A stretch of DNA of 64,000 bases from Sulfobacillus thermosulfidooxidans (GCF_001280565.1 NZ_LGRO01000001.1:2666001-2730000); one strand, 5' to 3'. Positions 42,681-51,677 are shown, counted from the stretch's first letter. The notes: a model not told the origin generated them from the letters alone. Program-made: numbers and translations.

Positions 42681-43802
42681 GGGGCGAAGATGAAGTTTAG
42701 CGAGCAGGGTGGCTTGGGTTTTTGCCAGCAGTTGATCATAGCTTGACTCGCCTTGAGTCAGAGCTAGATACTCTTCGAGTAATTCTGTATGATGTAAAAA
42801 CCACTCGGTCCAGAACCCGGCGAGAGGATAAAAAAGATGGGACATTTTGATGGCAGGGCGTAAGTGCGTCCAGAAATCGTCACGGATGCGGGCATTGTAA
42901 CTTTCGGTGCCCGTATTATGTTGATAGGCGATATTAATGGTCTCACTGGCGATATGCGCACTATAGAGCGCGGAAAAAATACCTTCCGCAGAAAAACTAT
43001 CCATGAGTCCTGCGGCATCGCCGACCAGAACGGCGTGGCCAGTGGCCAAAGAACTAAAATGGATACGGTAAGGCAAAGGATGAGCCAATATCGTATCCAA
43101 GGCTGAACTGGGAAAAGACGCCATGACATACTCTTGCAATAACCTTTTCAGCGAGGGAAGTTTGCTGGCTTTGAAGGATCCCACGCCAATATTGGCTATA
43201 GATCCATGAGGAATAATCCATGCATAGCCCCATGGATAGCGCGATACGTCAATTTCTACCAAGTCTTTATGATGATCGAGCAAAGAGCTGGGAAAGGGAA
43301 TTTCCGTTTCCACGGCGGCCCCATTATGGGGCCGGGCCAATCCTAAATATTTGGCCGTGACACCTTTGGCACCATCGGCCCCGATGAGATAGCGGCTGTA
43401 ATAATAATGATTAGGCGTTTTTACGATGTACTGTTCTCCATCAAAGGCTAAGGCCGTTACAGGGGTGTTAAACATGACTTGGGCTCCGGCTTTTTGTGCC
43501 TCTTGGACGAGCCAGTGATCAAACTGGGACCGGTCCACAGTATAACAAAACGGCTTGGGGGTTGTGAGCGTGCGCGATCCTTTTTTGCCTCGAAAAGTCC
43601 AGGATGTGGGGGAAGATAACACCTGGTTCATAAATTGGTCGGGAAGTAATGGCACTGCCCGAGAGGTTATGGCTCCTCCGCAGGGTTTTTTGCGGGGAAA
43701 TGTTGCCTGTTCTAACACCAACACGTGCTTACCACTTTGAGCAAGGAGCCTGGCTGCAGTAGAACCCGCGGGACCGGCTCCAATAATAATGATGTCCTCC
43801 AT
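42669..43802 (-). CDS. Geranylgeranyl reductase family FAD-dependent oxidoreductase
   Basis: A 377-residue flavoprotein. The FAD-binding Rossmann motif is IIGAGPAGSTAARLLAQSG near the N-terminus, and the second FAD contact is GHAVLVGDAAGLMDSFSAEGI, typical of the geranylgeranyl reductase/digeranylgeranylglycerophospholipid reductase group. PRKKPCGGAIT has the family cysteine. Such enzymes saturate isoprenoid double bonds, for example on menaquinone or polyprenyl lipids. GGGGG precedes the start. The gene is convergent with, and overlaps, the glycosyltransferase gene, so a link to a polyprenyl glycan carrier is possible but unproven. Confidence 0.83.
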   Translation of the reverse strand: MEDIIIIGAGPAGSTAARLLAQSGKHVLVLEQATFPRKKPCGGAITSRAVPLLPDQFMNQVLSSPTSWTFRGKKGSRTLTTPKPFCYTVDRSQFDHWLVQEAQKAGAQVMFNTPVTALAFDGEQYIVKTPNHYYYSRYLIGADGAKGVTAKYLGLARPHNGAAVETEIPFPSSLLDHHKDLVEIDVSRYPWGYAWIIPHGSIANIGVGSFKASKLPSLKRLLQEYVMASFPSSALDTILAHPLPYRIHFSSLATGHAVLVGDAAGLMDSFSAEGIFSALYSAHIASETINIAYQHNTGTESYNARIRDDFWTHLRPAIKMSHLFYPLAGFWTEWFLHHTELLEEYLALTQGESSYDQLLAKTQATLLAKLHLRPLTR

Positions 43803-43977
43803 GACTTAACCCCCTAAAATAGACATAAACCTTGCGTTATTTCCCCATTCCGTTTTAGTGTAACATGAGAGGTTTTTTGAATATGGCAGAAAACTATAAT
43901 CAAATCGATTTCAAGCCCATGAATAATTGGGTGATATTACCGGCATCAACCATATATGCTGATAGGAGATTAATTGA

Positions 43978-45060
43978 ATGATGCATTTTAAAAGCAAACA
44001 TGTTGTGATTTTGGGATCCGCTTTAATCCTTGCAGGCTGTGGAACCACTGCCAAGACTCCGTCTCATTCTCATAATTCTCCTCCTTCCCAAGGTGGCTCG
44101 GTTTCCCCGTCTCAAGCCTCGTTAAAAAATCTTGATCCGTTAACAGGCTTGCCATCTGCCCATCATGGTCCGTTATTAGCGGTAATGGTAGAAAATAGTG
44201 AATATGGGCGCCCGCAATATGGTCTTCGCTCCGCGGATGTGGTTTATGAAGCTTATACCGAATTCTTTTATTATTCCCGGTTTATGCTTTTGTTTTATGG
44301 AAAAGAACCGCCTCAAGTCGGTCCGGTAAGATCTGCCAGGCCGTATTTCGTCAGTTGGGTTCATGGATGGCCCGGGGCGGCTTATGTGCATGCGGGGGCG
44401 TCCGATCCAGGATATGTGAGCATTAACCAAGATCACATTCACAATTTGGACGTTGATGCGAATGCCTATGGACTCGCTTACCGGGTTAGCTACCGGCCGG
44501 CTCCCCATAATTTATTTGTGAGTATTCCTAAAGCAGCCCAGATGGCACAAGCATCTTGGGGAAATCCGAGGATTACTCCTCATTGGCAATTTGGTTCCAG
44601 ACCGGGAAAAACGCCACCCCGCTATCAAACGATTACGTTGACATGGAATACCCATAATACGATTGAACAATGGCGTTGGGATGAACAACAAAGAGGATGG
44701 ACCCGGTGGGTAATGTGTCCGGAATGTCCGGATAACCAATATGTGCAGGTAATGGGCGAAAATAGTCATAAACCTGTTTTGGCATCGAATATCATCATTC
44801 AATATACCCAAGAAGAGTATTTACCTGATCCGGCTCATACGGGATGGATTCAAATTCAAACCCATGGTCAGGGCAAAGCTCTTCTGATTTTAGGCAATCA
44901 TATTTATCAGGGAACATGGCGTAATCAAGGACCTGGGATGCCCACAAAATTTTATTTAAATAATGGGGAACCGGCCAAATTTGCTCCCGGTCAAACCTGG
45001 ATCGAAGTCGTGCCCAATAGCCAATCGGCATCTAATCCTTTTCAATTGCAATTGCAATAA
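43978..45060 (+). CDS. DUF3048 (YerB-like) lipoprotein
   Basis: A 360-residue lipoprotein. The lipobox LAGC puts the lipidated cysteine at residue 21; a Ser/Pro/His linker follows. Two beta domains characteristic of the YerB family come next (LDPLTGLPSAHHGPLLAVMVENS, then GPVRSARPYFVSWVHGWPGAAYVHAGASD). YerB-like proteins are common in Firmicutes and have no settled function; a wall-associated role is likely. ATG 43978 is 8 bases after AGGAG; ATG 43981 is an equal option. It is flanked by a divergent gene and a long spacer, so it is probably expressed alone. Confidence 0.85.
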   Translation: MMHFKSKHVVILGSALILAGCGTTAKTPSHSHNSPPSQGGSVSPSQASLKNLDPLTGLPSAHHGPLLAVMVENSEYGRPQYGLRSADVVYEAYTEFFYYSRFMLLFYGKEPPQVGPVRSARPYFVSWVHGWPGAAYVHAGASDPGYVSINQDHIHNLDVDANAYGLAYRVSYRPAPHNLFVSIPKAAQMAQASWGNPRITPHWQFGSRPGKTPPRYQTITLTWNTHNTIEQWRWDEQQRGWTRWVMCPECPDNQYVQVMGENSHKPVLASNIIIQYTQEEYLPDPAHTGWIQIQTHGQGKALLILGNHIYQGTWRNQGPGMPTKFYLNNGEPAKFAPGQTWIEVVPNSQSASNPFQLQLQ

Positions 45061-45168
45061 TGCGATCAATGATGAGATCGATGGTAAAATTTGAAGAATT
45101 CACCCCTGTATGAGCTATGCCTTTAGGTCATCGTCATGAATTTTTATCATTCATGACAGCTACTGGGC

Positions 45169-45177
45169 TGATATAAT
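45169..45177 (+). promoter_or_regulatory. Extended -10 promoter of the WbaP-type transferase gene
   Basis: TGATATAAT is a perfect TGnTATAAT element 26 bases before the GTG start. The -35 region has no TTGACA, consistent with extended -10 promoters. A perfect 9-base hairpin (45133-45141 with 45149-45157) lies just upstream. Confidence 0.65.
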
Positions 45178-45203
45178 GAGGATATTGAAACTGGGGTGAT
45201 AGG

Positions 45204-46607
45204 GTGTTCAAACACTGGACCAATAGATGGGATGAGTTGGCGGTTTTAGTCGATACCGGCGTTGCCTATTTAGCCTATCTCATTGCGGTGCATGTGTATT
45301 TAACGTGGATTAATCCTCATGTGACGACGGTGCAATTAGTCACTTTTTATTTTTCCTTTTCGCCGGTTTTGTTAGCATTAAATTGGCTGGTGCTTAAATT
45401 TAACTTCAAGGGATACTCAAGACGATGGAATCAGCTTCCCGCCGAAGCGAGGATGCTCGTGTTGTCCAACCTGGAGAGTACCTTAGCATTGGCCCTATTA
45501 ATTTTCTTTGTCAAAGCGACATGGTTTTCCCGCCTCATTTTCGTGCTGCTTCCGGCGATTTCTTTAATCTTGCAGTTAACGGTGCACACTTTGACCAAAG
45601 TGGGCGTGAACCGGTTTCGGTTGGGAGGCATAGATGTTAGGCGCCTTATTGTGATGGGTTATCCTAAGCGAGTGAAAATTTTTGCCCGGACGGTTGATGC
45701 TGTCCCGGAAGCCGGCATGAAAGTCATTGACCGTTTGGAAATCCCCTTGGGATCTGTTGAAAAGGGCCAGCAGGGAATTGATAAGCTCCGGCAATTACTA
45801 CATTCTACAGTAGTGGATACGGTTGTCTTAGCGTTGCCCATGGCCGATGACGTGATGATGAGTGCTATTCGCATGGCCCATCAGCAAGGTAAAGAAGTGC
45901 GGTTAGTGTTAGACGAAGTGGGAGCGTTCGCCTACAAATCTGTGCTCTATGATTTTTACGGGAATTCCGTTTTAGTGGTCAATTCCAGCCGTGGTCAACA
46001 ATCCGCCCGTCAAGCCATCAAGCGGATAATGGATGTTATCTTCTCGTTTTTGGGACTCATTATCACATTGCCGATTATGGCACTGGTAGCCTTGTTAATC
46101 AAATGGGACAGTCCTGATGGCCCCGTATTTTTTGTTCAACAACGCGTGGGCCTCAATGGGCGCTTATTTCCCTGTTTCAAATTTCGGACCATGGTTCCCA
46201 ATGCTGAAAGCCTTAAAGAGGAAATTGCCCATTTGAATGTGATGAGTGGTCCCGTGTTTAAGGTTCCAGATGATCCTCGTGTCACCCGTATCGGCAAATT
46301 TTTACGTAAAACGAGTCTTGATGAGCTTCCCCAATTACTCAATGTTTTATTAGGACATATGAGCTTAGTGGGACCGAGACCGGCTCTTCCTTCAGAAGTC
46401 GAACGTTACGGTGCGGATTACCGTAAACGCTTATCGGTCCGTCCGGGTATTACATGTTTATGGCAAATTTCAGGGCGAAACGAGATCGATTTTGAGCAAT
46501 GGATGCAGTTGGATATGGAATATATCGACTCATGGTCCCTCTTGTTAGACTTTAAAATTCTCTTGAAAACTATTCCCGCTGTTCTTCAACAAAAAGGTGC
46601 TCACTAG
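45204..46607 (+). CDS. Polyprenyl phosphate sugar-1-phosphate transferase (WbaP-type)
   Basis: A 467-residue initiating phosphoglycosyl transferase of the long class. Four N-terminal membrane helices (about 12-130) precede a Rossmann-like domain, a fifth reentrant helix (about 270-295) and the catalytic domain with FKFRTM, SLDELPQLLNVL and SLVGPRPALPSE. It should attach glucose- or galactose-1-phosphate to undecaprenyl phosphate at the cytoplasmic face. This is the second initiating enzyme in the window; it differs from the small PglC-like one at 19055 in size and topology, which points to two glycan pathways. GTG 45204 is the only sensible start, with a strong promoter just upstream. Confidence 0.9.
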   Translation: MFKHWTNRWDELAVLVDTGVAYLAYLIAVHVYLTWINPHVTTVQLVTFYFSFSPVLLALNWLVLKFNFKGYSRRWNQLPAEARMLVLSNLESTLALALLIFFVKATWFSRLIFVLLPAISLILQLTVHTLTKVGVNRFRLGGIDVRRLIVMGYPKRVKIFARTVDAVPEAGMKVIDRLEIPLGSVEKGQQGIDKLRQLLHSTVVDTVVLALPMADDVMMSAIRMAHQQGKEVRLVLDEVGAFAYKSVLYDFYGNSVLVVNSSRGQQSARQAIKRIMDVIFSFLGLIITLPIMALVALLIKWDSPDGPVFFVQQRVGLNGRLFPCFKFRTMVPNAESLKEEIAHLNVMSGPVFKVPDDPRVTRIGKFLRKTSLDELPQLLNVLLGHMSLVGPRPALPSEVERYGADYRKRLSVRPGITCLWQISGRNEIDFEQWMQLDMEYIDSWSLLLDFKILLKTIPAVLQQKGAH

Positions 46608-46618
46608 GCGGATATAAG

Positions 46619-46658
46619 CGAATAGGGGAGGATAGCATAAGCTATTCTCCCCTATTCG
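46619..46658 (+). terminator. Strong hairpin, probable terminator
   Basis: An 18-base stem with one G-T pair (arms 46619-46636 and 46641-46658) and an ATAA loop lies 12 bases after the WbaP-type gene. The stem is very stable, but only ACTTTGC follows rather than a T run, so termination is likely but not certain. Confidence 0.6.
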
Positions 46659-46730
46659 ACTTTGCATCTGAAGTCTGCCTATCTTATGATGGATGAAAGT
46701 TTTTCCAAAGGATTATAAGGGAGGCCCGAC

Positions 46731-47207
46731 ATGCCGGAATTAGAGCCCCAACTCTTGCATGTGATTGGAGATGCACCCGAAGGACCCTGGAGCGTTTTTT
46801 CATTGCCTACGGGAGATTATACAGCCATGGTCTCGGTGATTATCCCGCGCTCACTGTGGCTCGAATTGAGTCAGCGCGATCCCTTTTCTTCTGATTTGTC
46901 ACTTATTGAACGAATCGGACGCATGGCAATTTTGCACCGCTTACAACATTCAGAGTCTCTAGAGACTATTGTCGTGGACCCTAGTGATATTCAAGAATTA
47001 TGGCAGGATGCTGAAGAACCCTGGTATATGACCTTACGGCGATGTGGACAGTGTCAGCAGATGGTCCCTCATGGGGAAGTTCTTGAGGCCTTAGCCAATG
47101 CTTTGCCACCTAATTCGCGGGGACAAATCACCGTGGAAGTGCTCTGTCCATCCTGTATGGTGCAAACATCCCATGTTCTTAATCCGTGGGGAGTGATTAC
47201 GCGGTAA
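46731..47207 (+). CDS. Hypothetical protein with four-cysteine zinc-ribbon motif
   Basis: A 158-residue soluble protein that I do not recognise. Two CxxC pairs, CGQC (105-108) and CPSC (139-142), are spaced as in a zinc ribbon near the C-terminus; the N-terminal 100 residues are acidic with several Trp (GPWSVF, WLELSQRDPF). No membrane segment or signal is seen. The ribosome site is GGGAGG, close upstream of ATG 46731. It lies between a terminator and the protease gene, 87 bases before the latter's likely start, and could be co-transcribed with it. No function can be assigned. Confidence 0.65.
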   Translation: MPELEPQLLHVIGDAPEGPWSVFSLPTGDYTAMVSVIIPRSLWLELSQRDPFSSDLSLIERIGRMAILHRLQHSESLETIVVDPSDIQELWQDAEEPWYMTLRRCGQCQQMVPHGEVLEALANALPPNSRGQITVEVLCPSCMVQTSHVLNPWGVITR

Positions 47208-47294
47208 AGTTTTTAACGGTCTTGCGCAAAGAAGAGCGCGCCTCTAAGCGAAATGAAGGCGGGAGCAGTTCACGAGAAAGGTGAGTGGAATACG

Positions 47295-48872
47295 ATGCAG
47301 GGGAAGCTCGTGAAGGCCATAGGACATTTGTTGCCGGAGGAAATCCTTCAGAATTATCCGCATATGGCCCATAAGGAGCGGATTATCGAGTGGGCATGTG
47401 TCTTCCAATCGCGTCACGAAACGGATCTTGAAAGACGATTAGCCTCGGATTCTGGCGTGTTAACACGTGAGGAAGTCCTCCAACTTTATGGACCAGATCC
47501 CCAGCTTATTGACCGGGCCTGCCAATGGCTAAGTCGCCATGGGGTAACCCTGTTGAAACAAGATGGCTTTATCTTGTGGTTGCGGGGGAGTTTGAGACAG
47601 ATTGAAGAGACGTTGAACATGCGGTTCGGAGAACAAGATGGCCAGTTTATGCCACTGAGTGAGCCCTTTGTGCCCGAGTGGTTGGCTCCATATCTTGTCG
47701 GATTTGTGGGCTTGGAAAACGTGTCCCGGTTATATCCCCGGTTTCGATTCCCGACGCGCCCCGAACAATTGGCCAATAATGCGCAAGGCTTCTTTCCCCT
47801 TGATATTCAAACAGCTTACGCGTTTCCCGCTTCGCTTAATGGTTCGGGGATTACGATTGGCCTTCTCGAATTTTCCAATGGCTTTAATCCCCAAGATGTG
47901 ATGACCTTCTGGAACCAATTTGGTATTGCTTGCCCGAATGTGCAATTTGTATCGGTTGATGGCACCCCGAATGATCTAGGGGTGAATGCCTACGATTTGG
48001 AAGCGACACTAGACATTGAATGGGCGGGGGCCATGGCTCCTGGCGCGAACTTGGTGGTTTATGAAGCAAACGCGGGCTCGTCAGATACCTCTTTTGCTTT
48101 ATCCGTACTCAAGGCGTTGCAATATGCCTATAACGATATGGTCAATTGTCCTGATATTTTATCGATTAGTTATGGGGATGGAGAAACACGGTTTCCCGTG
48201 TCTACTATGCAAGCATGGGATGTGGTGGCCCGAAATGCCGCCTTGATTGGCATGACGATCTTCGTGGCTTCTGGGGATCAGGGCGCTTACGGTCTACATG
48301 GACCCGGACGAAAAATTTGCCATGTGGATGCGCCGGCGAACTGTCCGCATATGCTGTCGGTCGGCGGTACGCATTTGCTCTTAAATAGCCAGGGGCAGAT
48401 TGTGGAAGAAACGGGTTGGACGGATGTGAATAATAACGGCGCATCGGGTGGGGGCATCAGTCAGGTGTTCGCGGTGCCAACCTATCAAGAGGGTATGAAC
48501 CTGCCGGTGAAAGCGGGTTATCACCCGGGACGCGGGGTTCCCGATGTGGCGTTGAATGCCGATCCGGATACAGGCTACGCCGTCTTTTTTCAAGGGATGT
48601 GGACTGTTGTGGGAGGAACATCCGTGTCTTCCCCCATTTGGGCGGCTATAACCGCGCTGATTAATCAAAATCGGGCCTTGCAGGGGAAATCTCTTATCGG
48701 GTATATGAATCCCCGTCTTTATGCATTGGATCATGCCTCGACCTTTCATGATATTACCGTGGGGAATAATTCTTATGATGGGGTGAGAGGTTATGATTGC
48801 ACCCCGGGATGGGATGCTGTGACGGGATGGGGAAGTCCTATCGTGGCCTCCGTGGTCAACAGCTTGTCTTAA
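47295..48872 (+). CDS. S53 family serine-carboxyl peptidase (sedolisin/kumamolisin)
   Basis: A 525-residue acid protease proenzyme. Residues about 1-160 are the S53 propeptide; the mature domain holds the catalytic set: Glu236 and Asp240 in YDLEATLDIEW, Asp328 in ASGDQGAYG, and nucleophile Ser443 in GGTSVSSP. A C-terminal calcium site is formed by residues in HDITVGNNSYDG and the closing GWDAVTGWGSP. The enzymes work at pH 3-4, fitting an acidophile that digests extracellular protein. I see no classical signal peptide, as in kumamolisins. ATG 47295 follows AAAGGTGAG by about 9 bases; ATG 47253 has no ribosome site. Confidence 0.92.
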   Translation: MQGKLVKAIGHLLPEEILQNYPHMAHKERIIEWACVFQSRHETDLERRLASDSGVLTREEVLQLYGPDPQLIDRACQWLSRHGVTLLKQDGFILWLRGSLRQIEETLNMRFGEQDGQFMPLSEPFVPEWLAPYLVGFVGLENVSRLYPRFRFPTRPEQLANNAQGFFPLDIQTAYAFPASLNGSGITIGLLEFSNGFNPQDVMTFWNQFGIACPNVQFVSVDGTPNDLGVNAYDLEATLDIEWAGAMAPGANLVVYEANAGSSDTSFALSVLKALQYAYNDMVNCPDILSISYGDGETRFPVSTMQAWDVVARNAALIGMTIFVASGDQGAYGLHGPGRKICHVDAPANCPHMLSVGGTHLLLNSQGQIVEETGWTDVNNNGASGGGISQVFAVPTYQEGMNLPVKAGYHPGRGVPDVALNADPDTGYAVFFQGMWTVVGGTSVSSPIWAAITALINQNRALQGKSLIGYMNPRLYALDHASTFHDITVGNNSYDGVRGYDCTPGWDAVTGWGSPIVASVVNSLS

Positions 48873-48888
48873 CAGGCAAGCTTTTTTT
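48861..48888 (+). terminator. Intrinsic terminator overlapping the protease stop codon
   Basis: AGCTTGTC and GGCAAGCT (one G-T pair) form an 8-base stem with a TTAACA loop, followed by a run of T. The left arm uses the last sense codons of the protease and the loop contains its stop codon. It isolates the protease from arsR. Confidence 0.75.
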
Positions 48889-48901
48889 ATGATCTTAAAC
48901 A

Positions 48902-48918
48902 TAATAATATAATTATTA
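48902..48918. promoter_or_regulatory. Candidate ArsR operator
   Basis: AATAAT-ATA-ATTATT is a perfect inverted repeat, extended by one further pair, 27 bases before the arsR start. AT-rich palindromes overlapping the promoter are usual for ArsR autoregulation. Low complexity weakens the call. Confidence 0.4.
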
Positions 48919-48944
48919 ATGTATCAGGGAGGGGAGCAGGCCAA

Positions 48945-49286
48945 ATGACCACGGAAGAGGTCAGTATCTTATTTAAAGCGTTGAGTGATCAGACCCGATT
49001 GCGCATGGTCACCTTACTTTCCCGCCGGGAGTATTGCAACTGTGAGTTTGTGGCAATTTTCGGGATTTCACAACCGGCTATTTCTCGCCATATTGCCCGT
49101 CTCAAAGAGGCACGTTTAATCCATGAAAGGCGGCAGGGACAATGGATATATTACTCCTTGAATCCGGCTACGTGGGAGAGTCTTCCTTCCTTTGCGCAAA
49201 TTCTTGAGGACTTGGGGAGACATGATTCTGTCATTCTCAGAACCTTAGAACAAGCGCCGGGATGTCCTGTGCCAGAGCATGAGTGA
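48945..49286 (+). CDS. arsR: ArsR family transcriptional repressor
   Basis: A 113-residue winged-helix repressor. The recognition region is FGISQPAISRHIARLKEARLI, and the metal-sensing segment is REYCNCEFV, a CxC pair at the place of the arsenic-binding cysteines of classical ArsR. A further cysteine occurs near the C-terminus (PGCPVPEHE). It should leave its operator on binding arsenite or antimonite and so switch on the efflux gene 38 bases downstream. GGGAGGGGAG gives a very strong ribosome site. Confidence 0.88.
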   Translation: MTTEEVSILFKALSDQTRLRMVTLLSRREYCNCEFVAIFGISQPAISRHIARLKEARLIHERRQGQWIYYSLNPATWESLPSFAQILEDLGRHDSVILRTLEQAPGCPVPEHE

Positions 49287-49324
49287 CATGAACATTATTG
49301 CAAGATGAGTACAAAGGGGACTGT

Positions 49325-50617
49325 GTGTTGCTGGCGATTATCTTATTTGTTATCGTTCTGGTTTTAGTGATTGTTCAGCCAAAAGGGCTGTCCATAGGCT
49401 TTAGTGCAGCGGGTGGCGCGGTTATCGCTTTATTACTCCGACTTGTGTCCCTAGCCAATGTGATTGAAGTGGTGGATATTGTCTGGGATGCCACCTTAAC
49501 GTTTGTAGCGCTCATCCTCATTTCGATGGTTTTGGATCGAATTGGTTTTTTCGAATGGGCGGCGCTGAGTATGAGTCGCCTCGCCAAAGATAGTGGGTAT
49601 AAATTGTTTGTATGGATAGGACTATTGGGCGCGGTCGTGGCGATGTTTTTCGCCAATGACGGGGCTGCCCTCATTTTGACCCCATTGGTTTATGAACAAA
49701 CGCGCATTTTAAAATTGTCCCCCAAAGCGACGTTGGCGTTAATCATGACCAGCGGTTTTATTGCTGATACCACCTCGGTTCCGCTTGTGATTTCCAATTT
49801 AGTCAATATTGTGTCTGCTGACTATTTCCATCTCGGTTTCTTATCTTACATGGTACACATGCTTCCTGTCGATCTTGTCGCCCTCAGTGCGAGTTTAACG
49901 GCGTTATTCATCTATTACCGCCAGCAACTTCCCGTAAACATTGACACGAGTGCCTTACCTGACCCCAAAAGCCGGATCAAAGATTTTCGGGTATTTCGCC
50001 TGGCGTGGATTATTCTTCCCCTGTTACTCCTAGGATATTTTCTTAGCCAGTTTCTTCATTGGCCGGTCTCAATTTTTACGATGGCGGCAGCGGCCGCGTT
50101 ATTAGTGGGGGCTGCCCGAAGCCCTTATATTTCATCGCTTCAGCTTGTTAAAGAGGCTCCATGGAAAATTGTCGTCTTTTCCATTGGCATGTACATTGTG
50201 GTTTTTGGATTGAGAAATCAAGGGCTGACAGCGATTTTGGGTCACCAATTTAACGGGCTCAGTGCGCAAGGCACCTTAACAGCCGCCGTGGGCACAGGAT
50301 TTATTGCGGCCGTTCTTTCATCGGTTATGAATAATATGCCGACGGTTTTAATTGATGCTTTAGCGATCCACCATGCCCATCTTTCTGCGTCCATGACGCA
50401 TTTAATGGCCTATGCTAATGTTATTGGCTCGGATTTGGGTCCGAAACTCACACCCATTGGGTCTTTGGCGACGCTGTTATGGCTTCACGTCTTAGAGCAG
50501 CGCCAGGTTCGGATTAGCTATCTTTATTACATGAAAGTCGGTTTTGTCCTCACGATTCCCGTGCTGTTGACGACTTTAGCTGCATTAGCGATTTGGACCA
50601 GCGTGATTGGGGCTTAA
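49325..50617 (+). CDS. arsB: Arsenite efflux protein ArsB
   Basis: A 430-residue carrier of the ArsB/NhaD ion transporter superfamily with about twelve hydrophobic segments. Conserved parts include FFANDGAALILTPLVYEQ, SGFIADTTSVPLVISNLVNI and VMNNMPTVLIDALAI, the paired NDGA and NNMP loops of ArsB. It exports arsenite, driven by membrane potential. GTG 49325, 6 bases after AAGGGG, is preferred; the frame is open to a TTG at 49298 without a ribosome site. Acidophiles living on metal sulfides commonly need this gene. Confidence 0.9.
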   Translation: MLLAIILFVIVLVLVIVQPKGLSIGFSAAGGAVIALLLRLVSLANVIEVVDIVWDATLTFVALILISMVLDRIGFFEWAALSMSRLAKDSGYKLFVWIGLLGAVVAMFFANDGAALILTPLVYEQTRILKLSPKATLALIMTSGFIADTTSVPLVISNLVNIVSADYFHLGFLSYMVHMLPVDLVALSASLTALFIYYRQQLPVNIDTSALPDPKSRIKDFRVFRLAWIILPLLLLGYFLSQFLHWPVSIFTMAAAAALLVGAARSPYISSLQLVKEAPWKIVVFSIGMYIVVFGLRNQGLTAILGHQFNGLSAQGTLTAAVGTGFIAAVLSSVMNNMPTVLIDALAIHHAHLSASMTHLMAYANVIGSDLGPKLTPIGSLATLLWLHVLEQRQVRISYLYYMKVGFVLTIPVLLTTLAALAIWTSVIGA

Positions 50618-50664
50618 CATGATAGTGTGATTTTGGGCTCTAGCATACGAGAAAAAACAAGAAA

Positions 50665-50695
50665 GAGCTCTTGGGCCGATGCGATCCAAGAGCTC
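50665..50695. terminator. Intrinsic terminator between arsB and the UDP-xylose synthase gene
   Basis: GAGCTCTTGG and CCAAGAGCTC form a perfect 10-base stem with an 11-base loop, between two convergent genes. An A-rich stretch precedes it, which provides a T run for the leftward transcript; for the rightward one the T run is weak. Confidence 0.65.
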
Positions 50696-50723
50696 GTAGA
50701 GAATGCTTAACCTTTGATGGGGA

Positions 50724-51677
50724 TTATTGGCCTAACTGTTCTTTGAAATAGGCAAAGGTTTTTTCGAGTCCCTCTTCCAAAGAAACTTTAGGAGACCAAC
50801 CTAAATACTTTTTGGCCTTGTCAATATTCGGGCAGCGATTTGTGGGATCATCGGCCGGCAATGGGCGAAATTCCGTGTAGAGAGGAACTCCTGCTACCTT
50901 GGCGACTGCTTGAGCAAAGTTTAAGATGGTTCGTTCTTCTGGATTACCAATATTAAACACTTCACCAGACAAACCGTCGCGGATGATGGCTTGATAAATC
51001 CCTTCCACTTCGTCAGAAACATAGCAAAAACTGCGTGTTTGTTGCCCATCGCCATAGACCGTTAAAGGCTTGCCTTCTAAGGCTTGACGCACAAAATTAG
51101 GTACGACGCGACCATCTTCTGATTGCATGCGTGGTCCATAACAGTTAAAAAATCGTAAAATCCGCAGGTCAAGCCCAAATTGGCGATGATATTCCATGGC
51201 GATGGCTTCACCATAGCGCTTGCCTTCATCATAACAGGCACGTTCACCGTTGGGATTGACATGGCCCCAGTAGGTCTCACTTTGGGGTGACACTTGGGGA
51301 TCGCCATAGACTTCCGAGGTCGATCCCAGAATAAAACGGGCTTGAAATTTTCGGGCGAGTTTCAACGCGTTTTCCGTACCAATGGAATTGACGCGTAATG
51401 TTTCTAAAGCGAGGCGGCGGTAATGAATGGGAGATGCGGCAGAAGCCAAATGGACAACAACGTCTGCTTGGTCAATACCCAAGACATCATCAGGGGGATA
51501 TTCTGTGATATCCCATGTTAGGCGCCTGATTTGATCATCACGATGATGCTTCAAATTATCCCATGTTCCGGTGGCCAGGTTGTCAATGGCCACCACAAAA
51601 TAGTCGTTTGCCACCAATTTGTCCACTAAATGACTGCCCATAAATCCTGCAGCACCGGTCACAATAGCCGTTTTCAT
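50724..51677 (-). CDS. UDP-glucuronate decarboxylase (UDP-xylose synthase)
   Basis: A 317-residue extended SDR that decarboxylates UDP-glucuronate to UDP-xylose. The cofactor loop is TGAAGFMGSHL. Signature parts shared with UXS enzymes are STSEVYGDPQVSPQSETYWG, RACYDEGKRYGEA with the YxxxK pair, and FFNCYGPRMQSEDGRVV. The C-terminus (LPADDPTNRCPNI, LGWSPKVSLEEGLEKT) is also diagnostic. The gene lies directly downstream of the UDP-glucose 6-dehydrogenase gene, which supplies the substrate. Confidence 0.92.
   Translation of the reverse strand: MKTAIVTGAAGFMGSHLVDKLVANDYFVVAIDNLATGTWDNLKHHRDDQIRRLTWDITEYPPDDVLGIDQADVVVHLASAASPIHYRRLALETLRVNSIGTENALKLARKFQARFILGSTSEVYGDPQVSPQSETYWGHVNPNGERACYDEGKRYGEAIAMEYHRQFGLDLRILRFFNCYGPRMQSEDGRVVPNFVRQALEGKPLTVYGDGQQTRSFCYVSDEVEGIYQAIIRDGLSGEVFNIGNPEERTILNFAQAVAKVAGVPLYTEFRPLPADDPTNRCPNIDKAKKYLGWSPKVSLEEGLEKTFAYFKEQLGQ

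Noticed and set aside
45133-45157. Perfect 9-base hairpin after the DUF3048 gene
   Set aside because: No T run follows and the stem is AT-rich; it may be an operator near the 45169 promoter, but evidence is thin, so it is mentioned only with that promoter.
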